NCBI GenBank assembly: GCA_964619265.1
Contig: CAZUCE010000026.1
Location: 1-56,452, forward strand
Source of the DNA: CAZUCE01 sp964619265
GTDB lineage: Bacteria > Planctomycetota > UBA1135 > GCA-002686595
Direction of reading: 5' to 3'
DNA: 56,452 nt
The notes under the pieces were generated by a model. That model saw nothing but the letters and a program-made list of their open reading frames with translations. It had not been told where the DNA came from and ran no database searches. Each line of letters opens with the position of its first letter. Position 1 is the first letter of the stretch. The translations under genes were made by a program, and so were the position numbers. This document shows, one piece after another, positions 18,519 through 27,877 of the stretch.

Positions 18519-19268
18519 GTGGTGCCTGAACGCAAGGTCCTGATCCTTGGAGCAACCTCGGCGATCGCCACGGAGGTCGCGCGCCAGTGCGCTGCCCGCG
18601 GGGATCGGCTGGTGCTGCTAGCCCGCAACCCTGAGCGCCTGGCCGCCCTGACCGAAGAGCTCGGGCCCGCCGTCGCAGCAGCCGAAGCCGGAGATTTGAA
18701 CGAGCTGGAAGCGAATGCCGGCCGGATCGAACGGGCGTTCAAGGTTCTCGGGCGAATCGATCTCATCCTGGTCGCCCACGGGTTGCTCGGCGACCAGCTA
18801 CGCTCGGAACGCGAACTGCCCCACGCGCTCGAGCTTCTAACAACCAACCTCACCAGCCCAATCTCGCTGCTGATTCCGTTGGTGAATCGCCTCGAGCAAC
18901 AAAACTCAGGACATCTGGGAGTCATCACATCGGTGGCCGGGGAGCGCGGACGCCCACGCAACTACACCTATGGGGCGGCCAAGGGCGGCCTAACGCGCTA
19001 TCTGGAAGGCGTCCGTAGCCGCCTGCACAAGTCTGGTGTTCACGTGCTCAACATCAAGCTGGGTCCGGTCGACACTCCCATGACCGAGGGCCACGACAAG
19101 CACGCGCTGTTCGGAGAGAAGACCAAAGTGGCGCGCTCGATCCTGCGCGCCCTCGAAGGACGACGGCATGCGGTCTACGTGACCCGAGTTTGGTCGCCGA
19201 TCATGGCGGTGGTTCGAGCGCTGCCCGAGCCGATCTTCCAACGCTTCGGATTCCTGGCCGGGCGCTGA
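18519..19268 (+). CDS. Short-chain dehydrogenase/reductase (DprE2-like subgroup)
   Basis: 249 aa from one of two consecutive GTG codons (18519, 18522). The Rossmann dinucleotide site is KVLILGATSAIATEVARQCA, with Ser in place of the third Gly. The catalytic set is Ser138 (ITSVAGERG), Tyr151 and Lys155 (TYGAAKGGL). An LARNPERLAAL segment follows beta-2, consistent with NADP preference. The GATSAIA pattern and overall length recall decaprenylphosphoryl-ribose 2-keto reductases and related cell-envelope SDRs, but the exact substrate is not shown. It is translationally close to the upstream methyltransferase; a shared role in making an envelope sugar or lipid is inferred. Confidence 0.85.
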   Translation: MVPERKVLILGATSAIATEVARQCAARGDRLVLLARNPERLAALTEELGPAVAAAEAGDLNELEANAGRIERAFKVLGRIDLILVAHGLLGDQLRSERELPHALELLTTNLTSPISLLIPLVNRLEQQNSGHLGVITSVAGERGRPRNYTYGAAKGGLTRYLEGVRSRLHKSGVHVLNIKLGPVDTPMTEGHDKHALFGEKTKVARSILRALEGRRHAVYVTRVWSPIMAVVRALPEPIFQRFGFLAGR

Positions 19269-19690
19269 GTCCAAGTCGAGTCCCCAAGCGGGCTTCTGCG
19301 GACCAAATGCAAGCCGAGGCCGTCCAGATCTGCGAGGCTCAACGGGACCCAGTTCAGGGACCCATTCGGGCCTGAAAACCGGCTTTTTGACCCCGGGAAG
19401 GCCCTTAGGGGGCAACTGTGCATTCCCTCTGTCTACGGGCTCTTGCCGTACGCCAAGGCACTACGTAGCGTCCGTCTGAATAGCAAAGAAGAGCGCGGAC
19501 CTCCCAGGCAGCCGTTGGCTGAGCTCGACCTGGATGCGCCACCCCGCACAACGGCAGACCCCGCAGCACTAGGTTGCGAGCGACTGCATCCGATCCGAGT
19601 CAAATCGTATCGGCGAGGGTCCTAAACGTTCCAAACCCATCGGTTCCTTCCGATTTCGCTCCCGCCCACATCGAACCCAAGAGACCCTAC
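19269..19690. other. 422-base non-coding gap
   Basis: No convincing gene on either strand; the short open frames are Arg/Pro-rich and lack coding bias. No terminator-grade hairpin was found after the SDR stop. The right part must contain the promoter of the sialate-esterase-like gene, but no clear -35/-10 pair was recognised. Confidence 0.5.
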
Positions 19691-20653
19691 ATGCAGGCTT
19701 CGATCTTCTCTCTCAGCGCACTGGCACTCGCCTTCATTCCGTTCCAGACTTCGCCTGACGATCCCGATCCGGCGAAAGTTCAGGGCCCACCCGCGCCGGC
19801 TTCGCCTACGCAGTGGACCTGGCAACAGCCTCGCCCCAACGTGAATCGAGCTATCGCTCGACCCGCACAGTTCGACACCGACCTCGAAAAGAGCCAGGAC
19901 ACCCTCCCCGGCTACCACATCATCGTCTCCGCCGGGCAATCGAACACCCACTTTGGATTCGGCACCCAACCATCCGATTTCATTGCACACCCGCGCGTGT
20001 ACCAACAGGGCCGACACGGGAACAACAACCTCAAGGCGATCCCCGGCCGAGAACCGTTCGAACATTGGACTTCGAACAACTCCAACATCGGTCACGCAAA
20101 GATCTTCGCCGAGCGCTACATCGCTACGCTGGCTGAAGACCAGAAGGTTCTCGTCATCCCCGGGGGCTGCGCAGGCTCTGGCCTTGGCTCTGGTGTCTGG
20201 ATGCCGGGCGGCGCCTTTTTTGAGGACCTGATCTATCGCGTCCAGCACGCGCTCTGGAACTTCCCGGGTAGCGAAGTCCGCGCCGTCTTGTGGCACCAAG
20301 GCGAAGACGACGTGTTCAACTCCAACTACCTATCGGATCTGTTGACGATGATCCCGACCATGCGGCAGCGCTTTGAAGTCGGAGCCAACGACTACACGGA
20401 CCTGCCGTTCCTACTCGGCGGCTTCTCCGACGCCTGGGTCGCCACCAACGGTCAGTTCCAGCTCACCGAAAACTTGATCCAGAGCATCCCGTACCTAGTT
20501 CCCCACACCGCCTACGTTTCAAGCGATGGCCTGGGCTTCAATCACCCGGCCGGTTACGCCCAGGACTTGATCCACATCAACGCAGCCGGTCAGCGCGAAT
20601 TTGGTCACCGCTACTTCAGCCAGCTAGAGTTCGCCCGCAACAACAACTTCTAA
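19691..20653 (+). CDS. Secreted sialate O-acetylesterase-like SGNH hydrolase
   Basis: 320 aa. The ATG at 19691 gives a signal peptide (MQASIFSLSALALAFIPFQT). The SASA/CE6-like SGNH pattern is clear: nucleophile Ser84 in IIVSAGQSNTHFGFG, the oxyanion Gly in VIPGGCAGSG, WHQGEDD in the block-III position, and the C-terminal triad Asp292-x2-His295 in QDLIHINAAG. Such enzymes remove O-acetyl groups from sialic acids or polysaccharides outside the cytoplasm. The gene ends at a strong terminator and appears monocistronic. Confidence 0.85.
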   Translation: MQASIFSLSALALAFIPFQTSPDDPDPAKVQGPPAPASPTQWTWQQPRPNVNRAIARPAQFDTDLEKSQDTLPGYHIIVSAGQSNTHFGFGTQPSDFIAHPRVYQQGRHGNNNLKAIPGREPFEHWTSNNSNIGHAKIFAERYIATLAEDQKVLVIPGGCAGSGLGSGVWMPGGAFFEDLIYRVQHALWNFPGSEVRAVLWHQGEDDVFNSNYLSDLLTMIPTMRQRFEVGANDYTDLPFLLGGFSDAWVATNGQFQLTENLIQSIPYLVPHTAYVSSDGLGFNHPAGYAQDLIHINAAGQREFGHRYFSQLEFARNNNF

Positions 20654-20696
20654 GGCCGGGCACAGGCCCTTGATGGCCTCGCTTGGAATTTGCCGC

Positions 20697-20728
20697 AACG
20701 GCTCACGCGCAAGCGTGGGCCGTTTTTA
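20697..20728 (+). terminator. Rho-independent terminator after the SASA-like esterase gene
   Basis: A 12-bp stem (20697-20708 with 20713-20724; arm AACGGCTCACGC, one wobble) closes a stable GCAA tetraloop and runs into TTTTTA. It lies 44 bases beyond the TAA. Confidence 0.9.
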
Positions 20729-20832
20729 TAGAGCCATCCGCACCGAACGCGAGGAAAGCTCGGAGCTGCCGGCCACGCCCTCGGCCAAGCAGAGGCTTGC
20801 GGCGGACGTCCGATCCCCCCTTCGATTCAGCC

Positions 20833-21786
20833 ATGCGCATCGTCTCTCTCCTTCCCTCCGCCACAGAAATCGTAGACGCGGTCGGTGCCGCGGGCCAACT
20901 GGTCGGCCGCTCCCACGAGTGCGACTTCCCCGCGGGCCTTCAGCAGCTCCCCGTTCTCACCCGTCCCCGGCGGAAATTCCCCCGCCCGAGCGGTGAGATC
21001 GACCGTGCGGTTAGGGCGGTGCTGGAAGACGCGCTGACCGTCTACGAACTCGATGTAGACCTCCTGCGCAGTCTCGACCCCGACGTCATCGTCACCCAGA
21101 GCCTGTGCGATGTTTGTGCGGTCTCCCTGGACGATGTCCGCTCGGCCCTCGCCAAGTTTGCCGGCGATCGAGTTCGGGTGGTCAGTCTCGGTTCCATGCG
21201 GCTCGCCGAGGTTTGGAACGATGTACGAACGGTCGGCCAGGCCCTTTCACGCGGGCCCGAAGGGGAATCCGCGGCGCGCAGCTTGCAGCAACGAATCCAC
21301 GAGCTGGCCGAGCGTTCGACCCGCGCCCGTGGAAGCGCCCCGCGCCAGAAAGTCCTGACGGTCGAGTGGCTCGATCCTGTGATGATCGGTGGCACCTGGA
21401 TGCCCGAATTGGTCGAAGCCGCGGGGGGCCGAGCCTTGGTCACCGAACCAGGCCAGCACGCTCCGACATGGAGCCGCGAACAGCTCCAAGAGCTCGCGCC
21501 CGATCTGGTCTTGATCAAGCCCTGCGGTTTCGAGATCGAACGCACCCGGGAAGAGCTCGAACTTCTCGCAACCCAACTGCCCTGGGACACTTGGAAAGCG
21601 GTCCGCGAGGGCCAGGTCTACCTCGCTGACGGCAACGCGTTCTTCAACCGACCCGGACCGCGCCTGGTCGAGTCTGCGGAGATTCTCGCCGCGTGCCTCG
21701 ATCCGGCGACCTTCCGCGATGAGGTCCAAAAACACGCTTCGAACGTGCGCCGGGTCACGCCAGAATTGAATCTCGAACAGATCTAG
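20833..21786 (+). CDS. BtuF-like (cobalamin-type) substrate-binding protein without signal peptide
   Basis: 317 aa. It begins directly at MRIVSLLPSATEIVDAVGAA, the first strand and helix of class III periplasmic-binding proteins (BtuF/FhuD/TroA fold), and includes VGRSHECDFP, DPDVIVTQSLCDVCAVS, VLTVEWLDPVMIGGTWMPEL and VEAAGGRAL. No signal sequence or lipobox precedes it. This fits the known soluble, cytoplasmic subgroup (COG0614-like) found in many bacteria whose ligand is unsettled. No ABC permease or ATPase gene is adjacent, so a transport role is not supported by context. No cobalamin riboswitch was recognised upstream. Confidence 0.8.
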   Translation: MRIVSLLPSATEIVDAVGAAGQLVGRSHECDFPAGLQQLPVLTRPRRKFPRPSGEIDRAVRAVLEDALTVYELDVDLLRSLDPDVIVTQSLCDVCAVSLDDVRSALAKFAGDRVRVVSLGSMRLAEVWNDVRTVGQALSRGPEGESAARSLQQRIHELAERSTRARGSAPRQKVLTVEWLDPVMIGGTWMPELVEAAGGRALVTEPGQHAPTWSREQLQELAPDLVLIKPCGFEIERTREELELLATQLPWDTWKAVREGQVYLADGNAFFNRPGPRLVESAEILAACLDPATFRDEVQKHASNVRRVTPELNLEQI

Positions 21787-21914
21787 ACGCGCGATTTCGC
21801 TGGTCAGGCGGCAACAGGAGTTGGCGTCTAGCCGCCCCCCCGCTGTTCGCAGGATCTGGGCGGGCGACCCAACCTCCACGGGGAGGCCAGGTCGAGTGAA
21901 CCCCGGGCCGGTGT

Positions 21915-22694
21915 TTACTCTTCGGCTTCGGGCTTGCGAAAGAAATAGACGAAGCGATCGGTTCGGTCGCGCCGCGCCTGGCTGTTCTCGAAGATGTTGA
22001 AGTCGTGCTCATCGGTCGCATCGCGCAGGACGTAAGACTCGGCTTCTAACACAAAGCCTGCCGATTCAACTTCTTCGCGAACCATTGAGGATTCAACGCG
22101 GTGCAGCGTGCCGCCATGCTCGATCCCCACGCCTTCTTCAGCATGGTGATCGATGACGCAGAACACTCCGCCGGGCGCCAGACTTTCAAAGATCGTGCGA
22201 TTGAAGGCCGCGCGGTCGACTTCCATCCATCCGAAGTCGTGGTAGAAGCGCACCAGGAGAACCCGATCTAGGTCGCCAGGTAGCTGCATGTCGTCGAGCT
22301 GACGGTCGATCCGGGTGACATTCGACGCGTCAAACTCCTCGCGATCGAGGCGTTCGGTGAGCGCCTTGCCGTAGAGGCGCTGGGTCACGGCATCGTTCAC
22401 GGCAAAGACCCTTCCGTCCGGCCCCACGACCCGCGAAACCAACTCGGTGTAGTAGCCGTTGCCGCCTTGAATGTCGGCGACCTTCATGCCCGGCTGGATG
22501 CCAAAAAATTCGAGAATCCGCTGCGGCCGGCGGGTCTCGTCGCGCGCCCTGTCGTAGTCGAGCCGGACCGGATTTTCCACCGCGCCCGCGATCGACTCGG
22601 GACCCGCAGCTTCAGCCGCGGCGCCTTCAGGCTCGGTCCAAAAACTCGTGAGACCGAGCGCGACTGCGAAAAAGGGAAGAAGAGGACGACACAC
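21915..22694 (-). CDS. Exported class I methyltransferase-like protein (COG4798 type), paralog 1
   Basis: 259 aa with an N-terminal signal peptide (MCRPLLPFFAVALGLTSFW). The mature part is a SAM-methyltransferase fold: RILEFFGIQPGMKVADIQGG then NGYYTELVSRVVGPDGRVFA, motif IV DRVLLVRFYHDFGWMEVDR and PGGVFCVIDHHAEEGVG. It is clearly paralogous to the product at 44125-44880 (shared GxGYYTELxSR, RFYHDFxWxEVDRxAFN, VIDHHA and GFVLEAES). How an exported protein would obtain SAM is unclear, so it may be a ligand-binding derivative. Function unknown. Confidence 0.75.
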   Translation of the reverse strand: MCRPLLPFFAVALGLTSFWTEPEGAAAEAAGPESIAGAVENPVRLDYDRARDETRRPQRILEFFGIQPGMKVADIQGGNGYYTELVSRVVGPDGRVFAVNDAVTQRLYGKALTERLDREEFDASNVTRIDRQLDDMQLPGDLDRVLLVRFYHDFGWMEVDRAAFNRTIFESLAPGGVFCVIDHHAEEGVGIEHGGTLHRVESSMVREEVESAGFVLEAESYVLRDATDEHDFNIFENSQARRDRTDRFVYFFRKPEAEE

Positions 22695-22895
22695 GGGAGT
22701 TCCTGGAAAGTTGAAGATCGGAAGAGGAAGCGGCGCCCTACGGCTCCCTGATCCAGTTGTGACCCTAGAAGCGCGCAGTACGGTTGCTGCGCGCCGCCAG
22801 CCGGTCCATCAAGCACGCCAGCAGAAGTCGCCGGCCAAGCGGTGGATCGGTCGCGAGCTCTCTAGGGCCACCGCACCGCAAGGGCTCGTGCCCCG

Positions 22896-25343
22896 TCAGG
22901 GCGCGAAATCTGCCGAGCAGCACCCGATTGGCGGCCCTGGTGCGATACGCGCCCCGGGGCCCTCGCTCGGCTCGGCTCCCTCCGAGTCGAACCTCCTGCG
23001 GACTTGAAGCTGTTCGAACGGGTTCAACGCAACGCCGTCCAACTCGGCCCCCCGATCCGTCCAGCGCAAACCGAGGGCTTCCGCCAGGGGGCCGCCGACG
23101 GACACCGGAAGCTGAGGGTCGAGCAAGAGCTCTAGCAGCTCGCCTAGCAGGACGCTGCGCATCTCCCCGCGCAGGGCTTGTTGATGCTCGCCGACGTCTT
23201 CCGCCTGGCCCCAAGCGAATTCCAGCAGGTCGCCGAACAGCTCGCCCAAGCCGAGCTGATCGGCATCTTCACTGGCCTGTACAGCCACGCGCACAAGCCG
23301 ATCTCGATCCAGTAGCGGCCTGAGCGTCAGCGCGGTGGCGGCGCGTGCCGCGTGCAACGGGTCGAACAACTCGGCTTGCGGCTCGAAACGTTCGCGATTG
23401 CTGGCAGCGCCGGGAGGCGGCGGAACCAAGAGCGAGCGGATGCTGCTTGGGACGGCCAAGTTCTCCGGCGTCAGGCAAGCCAGCAGGGCCGCCAGCCCCG
23501 CACGCTGCCGCACCGGGTCGAGCGGCTGGATTCCAAGCGGCTGGCCCTCGCCGCGTAACTCGTGCCGGAACACTCGACCGCCGACCAGGGCCGCTGCCGC
23601 ATCTACCTGGAAGCGGTGCCAGAAGTACAGCGGGACCAAGGTCAGCTCGAGGTCGGCCAGCACCCGTCCCTGCTTGAGATTCCCCGCGCCGAAGCGCTCC
23701 AAAGCAGCGGTGCGAACGGCCAGGCTGGCCAGCAAGGCAGCGGCCGGATCCTCTCCATCGTCCCAGCGGTGCGCGTCCGGATGAATCCCGGCGCTCGCAT
23801 CCCGGTCCGAATGCAGCTCAAGGCCGCGTTGTTCCATTTCGGTGACAACCGCTTCCAAACCGCGGGCCTCCGCTTCCTCGGGAGACTCGTCGGCAACCGG
23901 CGCAAACGATGCGTAGCCATAACGGATCGCAAGCGCATCCCACTCACCAGCTCCATCCCGATACGCGTCCCCCAGTTCGGGAATTCCATCTTGCCCCAGC
24001 GTCACGCGCGGGGGCGGATAGTCCATCACCGAGGCGCGGCCTGTTGTGCTCGCCGAGAAGTGATGCCGAAGCCCAAGCGTATGCCCAATTTCGTGGGCCG
24101 CGAGCTGGGAAAGCCGCGCCAGCGCCGCCTCCATCACACGAGGATCCGTTTCGCCCGCGGCATAGGGCGCGAGCAAGGCCTCGATCAATCGAACGTCCTG
24201 CCGAACGCGCAACGCCCCCAGGGTCACGTGCCCCTTCAAGATCTCGCCACTGCGCGGATCCACCACCGAAGCCCCGTAGCTCCAACCGCGCGTAGATCGA
24301 AAGACCCACTGGATCACGTGAAAGCGAGCGTCGTGGGGATCGGCGCCCTCAGGCAGCAGTTCCACGCGAAATCTCCCCGGCAGCCCAGCTTCTGCGAAAG
24401 CCTGCTCCCAGTAGCGCGCGCCGCGCAGCAGGGCAGAGCGCATGGGTTCCGGCGCCCCCCGATCCAGGTAGTAGGTGATCGGCGACCCGTCCTCGGGCAA
24501 CCGATGGCGCGCGATCACCGCCGACGTGTCGGCTTCGTCCGGGGCCACGTCGAGTTGCCTCCAGCTGGTTTGGAAGTACCCCGCGCGCGGATCGGAGGGA
24601 CGCGCGACCATCGGCTCCTCCGGCAGCCGAACGAAGTGATGCCGAATCGTCAGGGTCACCGACTCAGGATCGGGCGTCGTGCTGCGTACCTCAGGCCCTG
24701 GAGTCTGGCTCGTGAAGGTCTGACGAACATCGAGGTAGGCGTTGTCTACAAACGCGGCCAAGCCGCCCTCCACCGCTTGGCTCCGGTCGTCTGCGAGGGA
24801 GAAATTCCCCTGCCCTGCGTTCGCGAGGGACTCGGCGACGCCGTGCGCGTCTCTCAGAGCAAAGTCTGTCGCATCGACAATCAGTCCGCCCAGCGCGTCT
24901 TCTTCGAGAATTTCGAGCGAGGCCACAACGCTCTCTGCGAAGGCCTCGCGCCCGGCGCGCTGAATCGCAGGTTCCAAGCTAGCGATCCGGTAGTCCAAGT
25001 TGGGTGCCACCAACTCGAGCCGGTCGCCCGCTCGCCGGGTCATCAACATCTGCTCCCCGCCTAACTTGCCGCGGTCAAGACCAACGTCGTTCGAACCGAG
25101 CCCGGCGATCAGTGCAACCAGGTACACGAACGACTGACCCTCTTCAAAGCGAAGGAGCACCCGTCCTTCCTCAGAGTCCAAGCCTACGCCGACGAAGCCC
25201 TGCTCCAAAGCCGGCAGGCTATTCGGCTCGGAGTGGCCGGGACCTCCCCGTCCCTCGGCCCCTCCCGAGGAATTCCCGGGGGCCTGGCAACCGGCGGCGA
25301 GCAATAGAACGAGCCAATTCGTGCGTGAAATTTGGAGCAGCAT
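22896..25343 (-). CDS. Lipoprotein zinc metalloprotease (DUF5117/DUF4953-type zincin)
   Basis: 815 aa. It starts MLLQISRTNWLVLLLAAGCQ with a lipobox (LAAGC, lipidated Cys19), so the enzyme is membrane-anchored. Residues ~130-330 contain a DUF5117-like segment including TYYLDRGAPEPMRSALLRGA. The catalytic helix is His417-Glu418-x2-His421-x5-His427 (HEIGHTLGLRHHF), a metzincin-like site, followed by ASVMDYPPPRV as Met-turn. The C-terminal ~300 residues are helical. Length is typical of the family. The gene lies alone between COG4798 paralog 1 and the stress-protein gene. Confidence 0.85.
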   Translation of the reverse strand: MLLQISRTNWLVLLLAAGCQAPGNSSGGAEGRGGPGHSEPNSLPALEQGFVGVGLDSEEGRVLLRFEEGQSFVYLVALIAGLGSNDVGLDRGKLGGEQMLMTRRAGDRLELVAPNLDYRIASLEPAIQRAGREAFAESVVASLEILEEDALGGLIVDATDFALRDAHGVAESLANAGQGNFSLADDRSQAVEGGLAAFVDNAYLDVRQTFTSQTPGPEVRSTTPDPESVTLTIRHHFVRLPEEPMVARPSDPRAGYFQTSWRQLDVAPDEADTSAVIARHRLPEDGSPITYYLDRGAPEPMRSALLRGARYWEQAFAEAGLPGRFRVELLPEGADPHDARFHVIQWVFRSTRGWSYGASVVDPRSGEILKGHVTLGALRVRQDVRLIEALLAPYAAGETDPRVMEAALARLSQLAAHEIGHTLGLRHHFSASTTGRASVMDYPPPRVTLGQDGIPELGDAYRDGAGEWDALAIRYGYASFAPVADESPEEAEARGLEAVVTEMEQRGLELHSDRDASAGIHPDAHRWDDGEDPAAALLASLAVRTAALERFGAGNLKQGRVLADLELTLVPLYFWHRFQVDAAAALVGGRVFRHELRGEGQPLGIQPLDPVRQRAGLAALLACLTPENLAVPSSIRSLLVPPPPGAASNRERFEPQAELFDPLHAARAATALTLRPLLDRDRLVRVAVQASEDADQLGLGELFGDLLEFAWGQAEDVGEHQQALRGEMRSVLLGELLELLLDPQLPVSVGGPLAEALGLRWTDRGAELDGVALNPFEQLQVRRRFDSEGAEPSEGPGARIAPGPPIGCCSADFAP

Positions 25344-25535
25344 GCTCCTCTTCTAACCGAAGCCTGGCTGCGCTTGAACCGCCTCGTTCAGCGCTCCAAG
25401 CCGGCCTTCGTCTCCCTGGCGCCGGAAGCTGTGCGGGAGTCTCTGGGTCCGGCTGAGAGCTGCCCGCTGTCCACCGGTTCTCAGCCCTCGCGGTTCAGGT
25501 CCTCCTCTCAGGCCAAGCCGCCTGACCCTCCAGCC

Positions 25536-26378
25536 TCAGCGGAACATCAGCACCGGAATCTGACAGCGACGCAGCATGGTGGTGGTCGTGCTGCCGACGA
25601 TGAACCTGCGCAAGGGCGAATGGCCATAGGCCCCCATGATCAGCAGGCCCACGCCATTCTCGGAAACGAAAGCCGGTATGGCATCGTCCGCAGCAGCCTC
25701 GAGCCGGTGGGCCTTGGCCCTGGGCAGTTGCTGTTCAGCCCAAGTCATCTGCTCTTCTTTGAAGCCGCCTGCACGGCCGGCCAGAACCAAGTCCAGTTCA
25801 ACGCCCTCAAGCAGCGGTGAGGATCGAACAAACTCGACAGCTTTCTTAGCACTCTGGCCGCCGTCGAACGCAATCATGGCCCGGGAGGGCGCCGCGAACT
25901 GGCGAGAGGCCACGAGCACTGGTCGGATGCTCTCCCGCACCACTCGTTCGATGCGGCTCCCCAAGTGTTCCGAGGCAAACTCGGAGGACTCCCCGCGCTT
26001 GCCCATCACGACCAGGTCGGCGTCGGCTTCTCTCTCGATCACGGTCTCCACGACTCCGCCGTGGCGATGCGTAGTTTCGGCCTCGGCGATTCCGGCTGCG
26101 ATCAGGCGGCTCTTGGCTCCTTCGAGCAGCAGCTTGCCGTGCTCGCGGGCCAGACGGCTGTGCGCCTCATCGATCTGCACCAGCTCTTCGAGCAGGCTGC
26201 TTTTCGCGCCGAGACCGACCGCCCCGCTGAGGTCGTGACGCTCGGCCACCGCGCCGTCCCTTTGGATGACATGCAACACTTCGACCGCGGCCTTCAGCCG
26301 TTGAGCGGCCCAGGCCGCGTGTTCGGTCACGCTCACCCCGTAGGGTGAGGCGTCGATACAGGCGAGGACCTTCTTCAC
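25536..26378 (-). CDS. Universal stress protein, tandem UspA domains
   Basis: 280 aa made of two UspA domains. The first begins MKKVLACIDASPYGVSVTEH and ends RESIRPVLVASR; the second runs from MIAFDGGQSAKKAVEF to IPVLMF and contains the ATP-binding G-x2-G-x9-G-S/T loop (GAYGHSPLRRFIVGSTT). In the first domain the corresponding loop is GKRGESSEFASEHLGSRI, less canonical. The start codon overlaps the end of the upstream SulP gene by four bases, so it is translationally coupled to the transporter and probably modulates it or reports energy state. Confidence 0.9.
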   Translation of the reverse strand: MKKVLACIDASPYGVSVTEHAAWAAQRLKAAVEVLHVIQRDGAVAERHDLSGAVGLGAKSSLLEELVQIDEAHSRLAREHGKLLLEGAKSRLIAAGIAEAETTHRHGGVVETVIEREADADLVVMGKRGESSEFASEHLGSRIERVVRESIRPVLVASRQFAAPSRAMIAFDGGQSAKKAVEFVRSSPLLEGVELDLVLAGRAGGFKEEQMTWAEQQLPRAKAHRLEAAADDAIPAFVSENGVGLLIMGAYGHSPLRRFIVGSTTTTMLRRCQIPVLMFR

Positions 26379-27877
26379 GGTGCGGCCGGGGCTAGGGGTT
26401 TCGGTTCAAGTTCGGGGTTGGGCGTCAGATCGAGGTCTGCGAAGCGCGCGATCATGGTCGCACTGGCGTCGTTCACGCCGACCAACTCGACCGCTGTGCC
26501 CTCCCGCCTGAACTTCACCACAACACGATCCAGGGCTGCGATGGCAGAGATGTCCCAAAAATGTGCTTCACCGACGTCGATTTCCACGCTCTCGATGACC
26601 TCCTTGAAGTCGAACGACTCCACGAAGCGGTCCACCGAGGCAAAGAAGACCTGGCCGAGCACGCGATAGCTGCGCCGGGTCCCGTCCGCGGTGGCCTCCG
26701 AGGTCACGGCGAACAAGCGGCGCACCTTGCTGGCGAAGAAGATGCCGCTCAGCAGAACGCCGGCCAGCACTCCACGGGCTAGGTCGTGGGTCCAGACCAC
26801 AACGATGACCGTCGCAAGCATCACGATCGAAGAGTGCGGAGGGTTCGTCCGGAGCTTTTGGATCGAGGACCAACTAAACGTACCGATCGAGACCATGATC
26901 ATCACGGCCACCAGGGCCGGCATGGGGATCTTGGCCACCAAGGATCCGAGCACAACGATCAGGAACAACAGGACCGACCCGGCTACCATCGTCGAAAGGC
27001 GTGTGAATCCACCGGATTTCACGTTGATCACCGACTGCCCGATCATCGCGCAGCCGCCCATGCCTCCGAAAAACCCCGTCACGAAGTTGGCCACGCCCTG
27101 CCCCATCGCCTCCCGGCGCTTGTCGCTAGGAGTATCGGTCAAGTCGTCGACAATCTGGGCCGTCAGCAGCGACTCGAGCAGCCCCACCGCAGCCATCGTC
27201 AACGAGAAGGGAAGGATGATCTTCAAGGTCTCCAGGTTGAGCGGCACGCTGGGCATCCCGAAGAACGGAATCGAGGAGGGCAGCTCGCCCATGTCCCCCA
27301 CCCGCCGCACCGGCAGGTCGTAGAACATGGCCAGGGCGGTCAGCGCGGCAATCGCGATCAGCGGAGAGGGCACCGCCCGGGTCAGCCGTGGAAACAGGTA
27401 GATGATCGCAAGCCCGCCAGCCACCAGCGCATAGGTCACCCCGGTCACTCCGGTCAACTCGGGCATCTGGGCCAAGAAGATCAGAATCGCGAGCGCGTTG
27501 ACGAAGCCCGTGATGACGGACTTCGAAACAAATTGCATCAGCTTGTCCACCTGAAACCAACCGGCCACAACCTGGATGATGCCCATCAACACGGTCGCCG
27601 CAAACAGGTACTCGACCCCATGGTTGGTCACCAGTGGCTTGATCAGCACGGCGATCGCCGCCGTAGCTGCCGAGATCATCCCCGGTCGGCCGCCCACCAA
27701 CGCCGTAATCACAGCGATCGTGAATGAGGCGTAGAGCCCAACCTGGGGATCCACGCCCGCGATGACCGAAAACCCGATCGCCTCGGGAATCAGGGCGAGA
27801 GCGACAACGATGCCCGCAAGGACATCGCCACGCACATTGGAAAGCCAGTCGCGACGTAGCGACCCTGTCCTGTTCAT
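26375..27877 (-). CDS. SulP/SLC26 family anion transporter with STAS domain
   Basis: 500 aa. N-terminal SulP core: ALIPEAIGFSVIAGVDPQVG, GLYASFTIAVITALVGGRPG, QSVINVKSGGFTRLSTMVAG; about 12-14 membrane helices. Residues ~385-490 form a cytoplasmic STAS domain (VLGQVFFASVDRFVESFDFK then AHFWDISAIAALDRVVVKFR). The family exchanges or co-transports sulfate, bicarbonate or dicarboxylates; this short form with a coupled UspA gene is like the SulP-USP pairs associated with bicarbonate or sulfate uptake. The anion cannot be told from sequence. The ATG at 27877 is preceded by a 743-base gap. Confidence 0.92.
   Translation of the reverse strand: MNRTGSLRRDWLSNVRGDVLAGIVVALALIPEAIGFSVIAGVDPQVGLYASFTIAVITALVGGRPGMISAATAAIAVLIKPLVTNHGVEYLFAATVLMGIIQVVAGWFQVDKLMQFVSKSVITGFVNALAILIFLAQMPELTGVTGVTYALVAGGLAIIYLFPRLTRAVPSPLIAIAALTALAMFYDLPVRRVGDMGELPSSIPFFGMPSVPLNLETLKIILPFSLTMAAVGLLESLLTAQIVDDLTDTPSDKRREAMGQGVANFVTGFFGGMGGCAMIGQSVINVKSGGFTRLSTMVAGSVLLFLIVVLGSLVAKIPMPALVAVMIMVSIGTFSWSSIQKLRTNPPHSSIVMLATVIVVVWTHDLARGVLAGVLLSGIFFASKVRRLFAVTSEATADGTRRSYRVLGQVFFASVDRFVESFDFKEVIESVEIDVGEAHFWDISAIAALDRVVVKFRREGTAVELVGVNDASATMIARFADLDLTPNPELEPKPLAPAAP

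Noticed and set aside
20729..20832. Cobalamin riboswitch before the BtuF-like gene
   Set aside because: No match to the conserved B12-box core was seen.
23562..25064. 500-codon open frame opposite the metalloprotease lipoprotein
   Set aside because: Exact shadow of a clear gene; composition is His/Arg/Pro-rich and contains no recognisable motif.
26786..27727. Long plus-strand frame opposite the SulP gene
   Set aside because: His/Arg/Asp-rich product typical of the antisense of a transmembrane gene in high-GC DNA.
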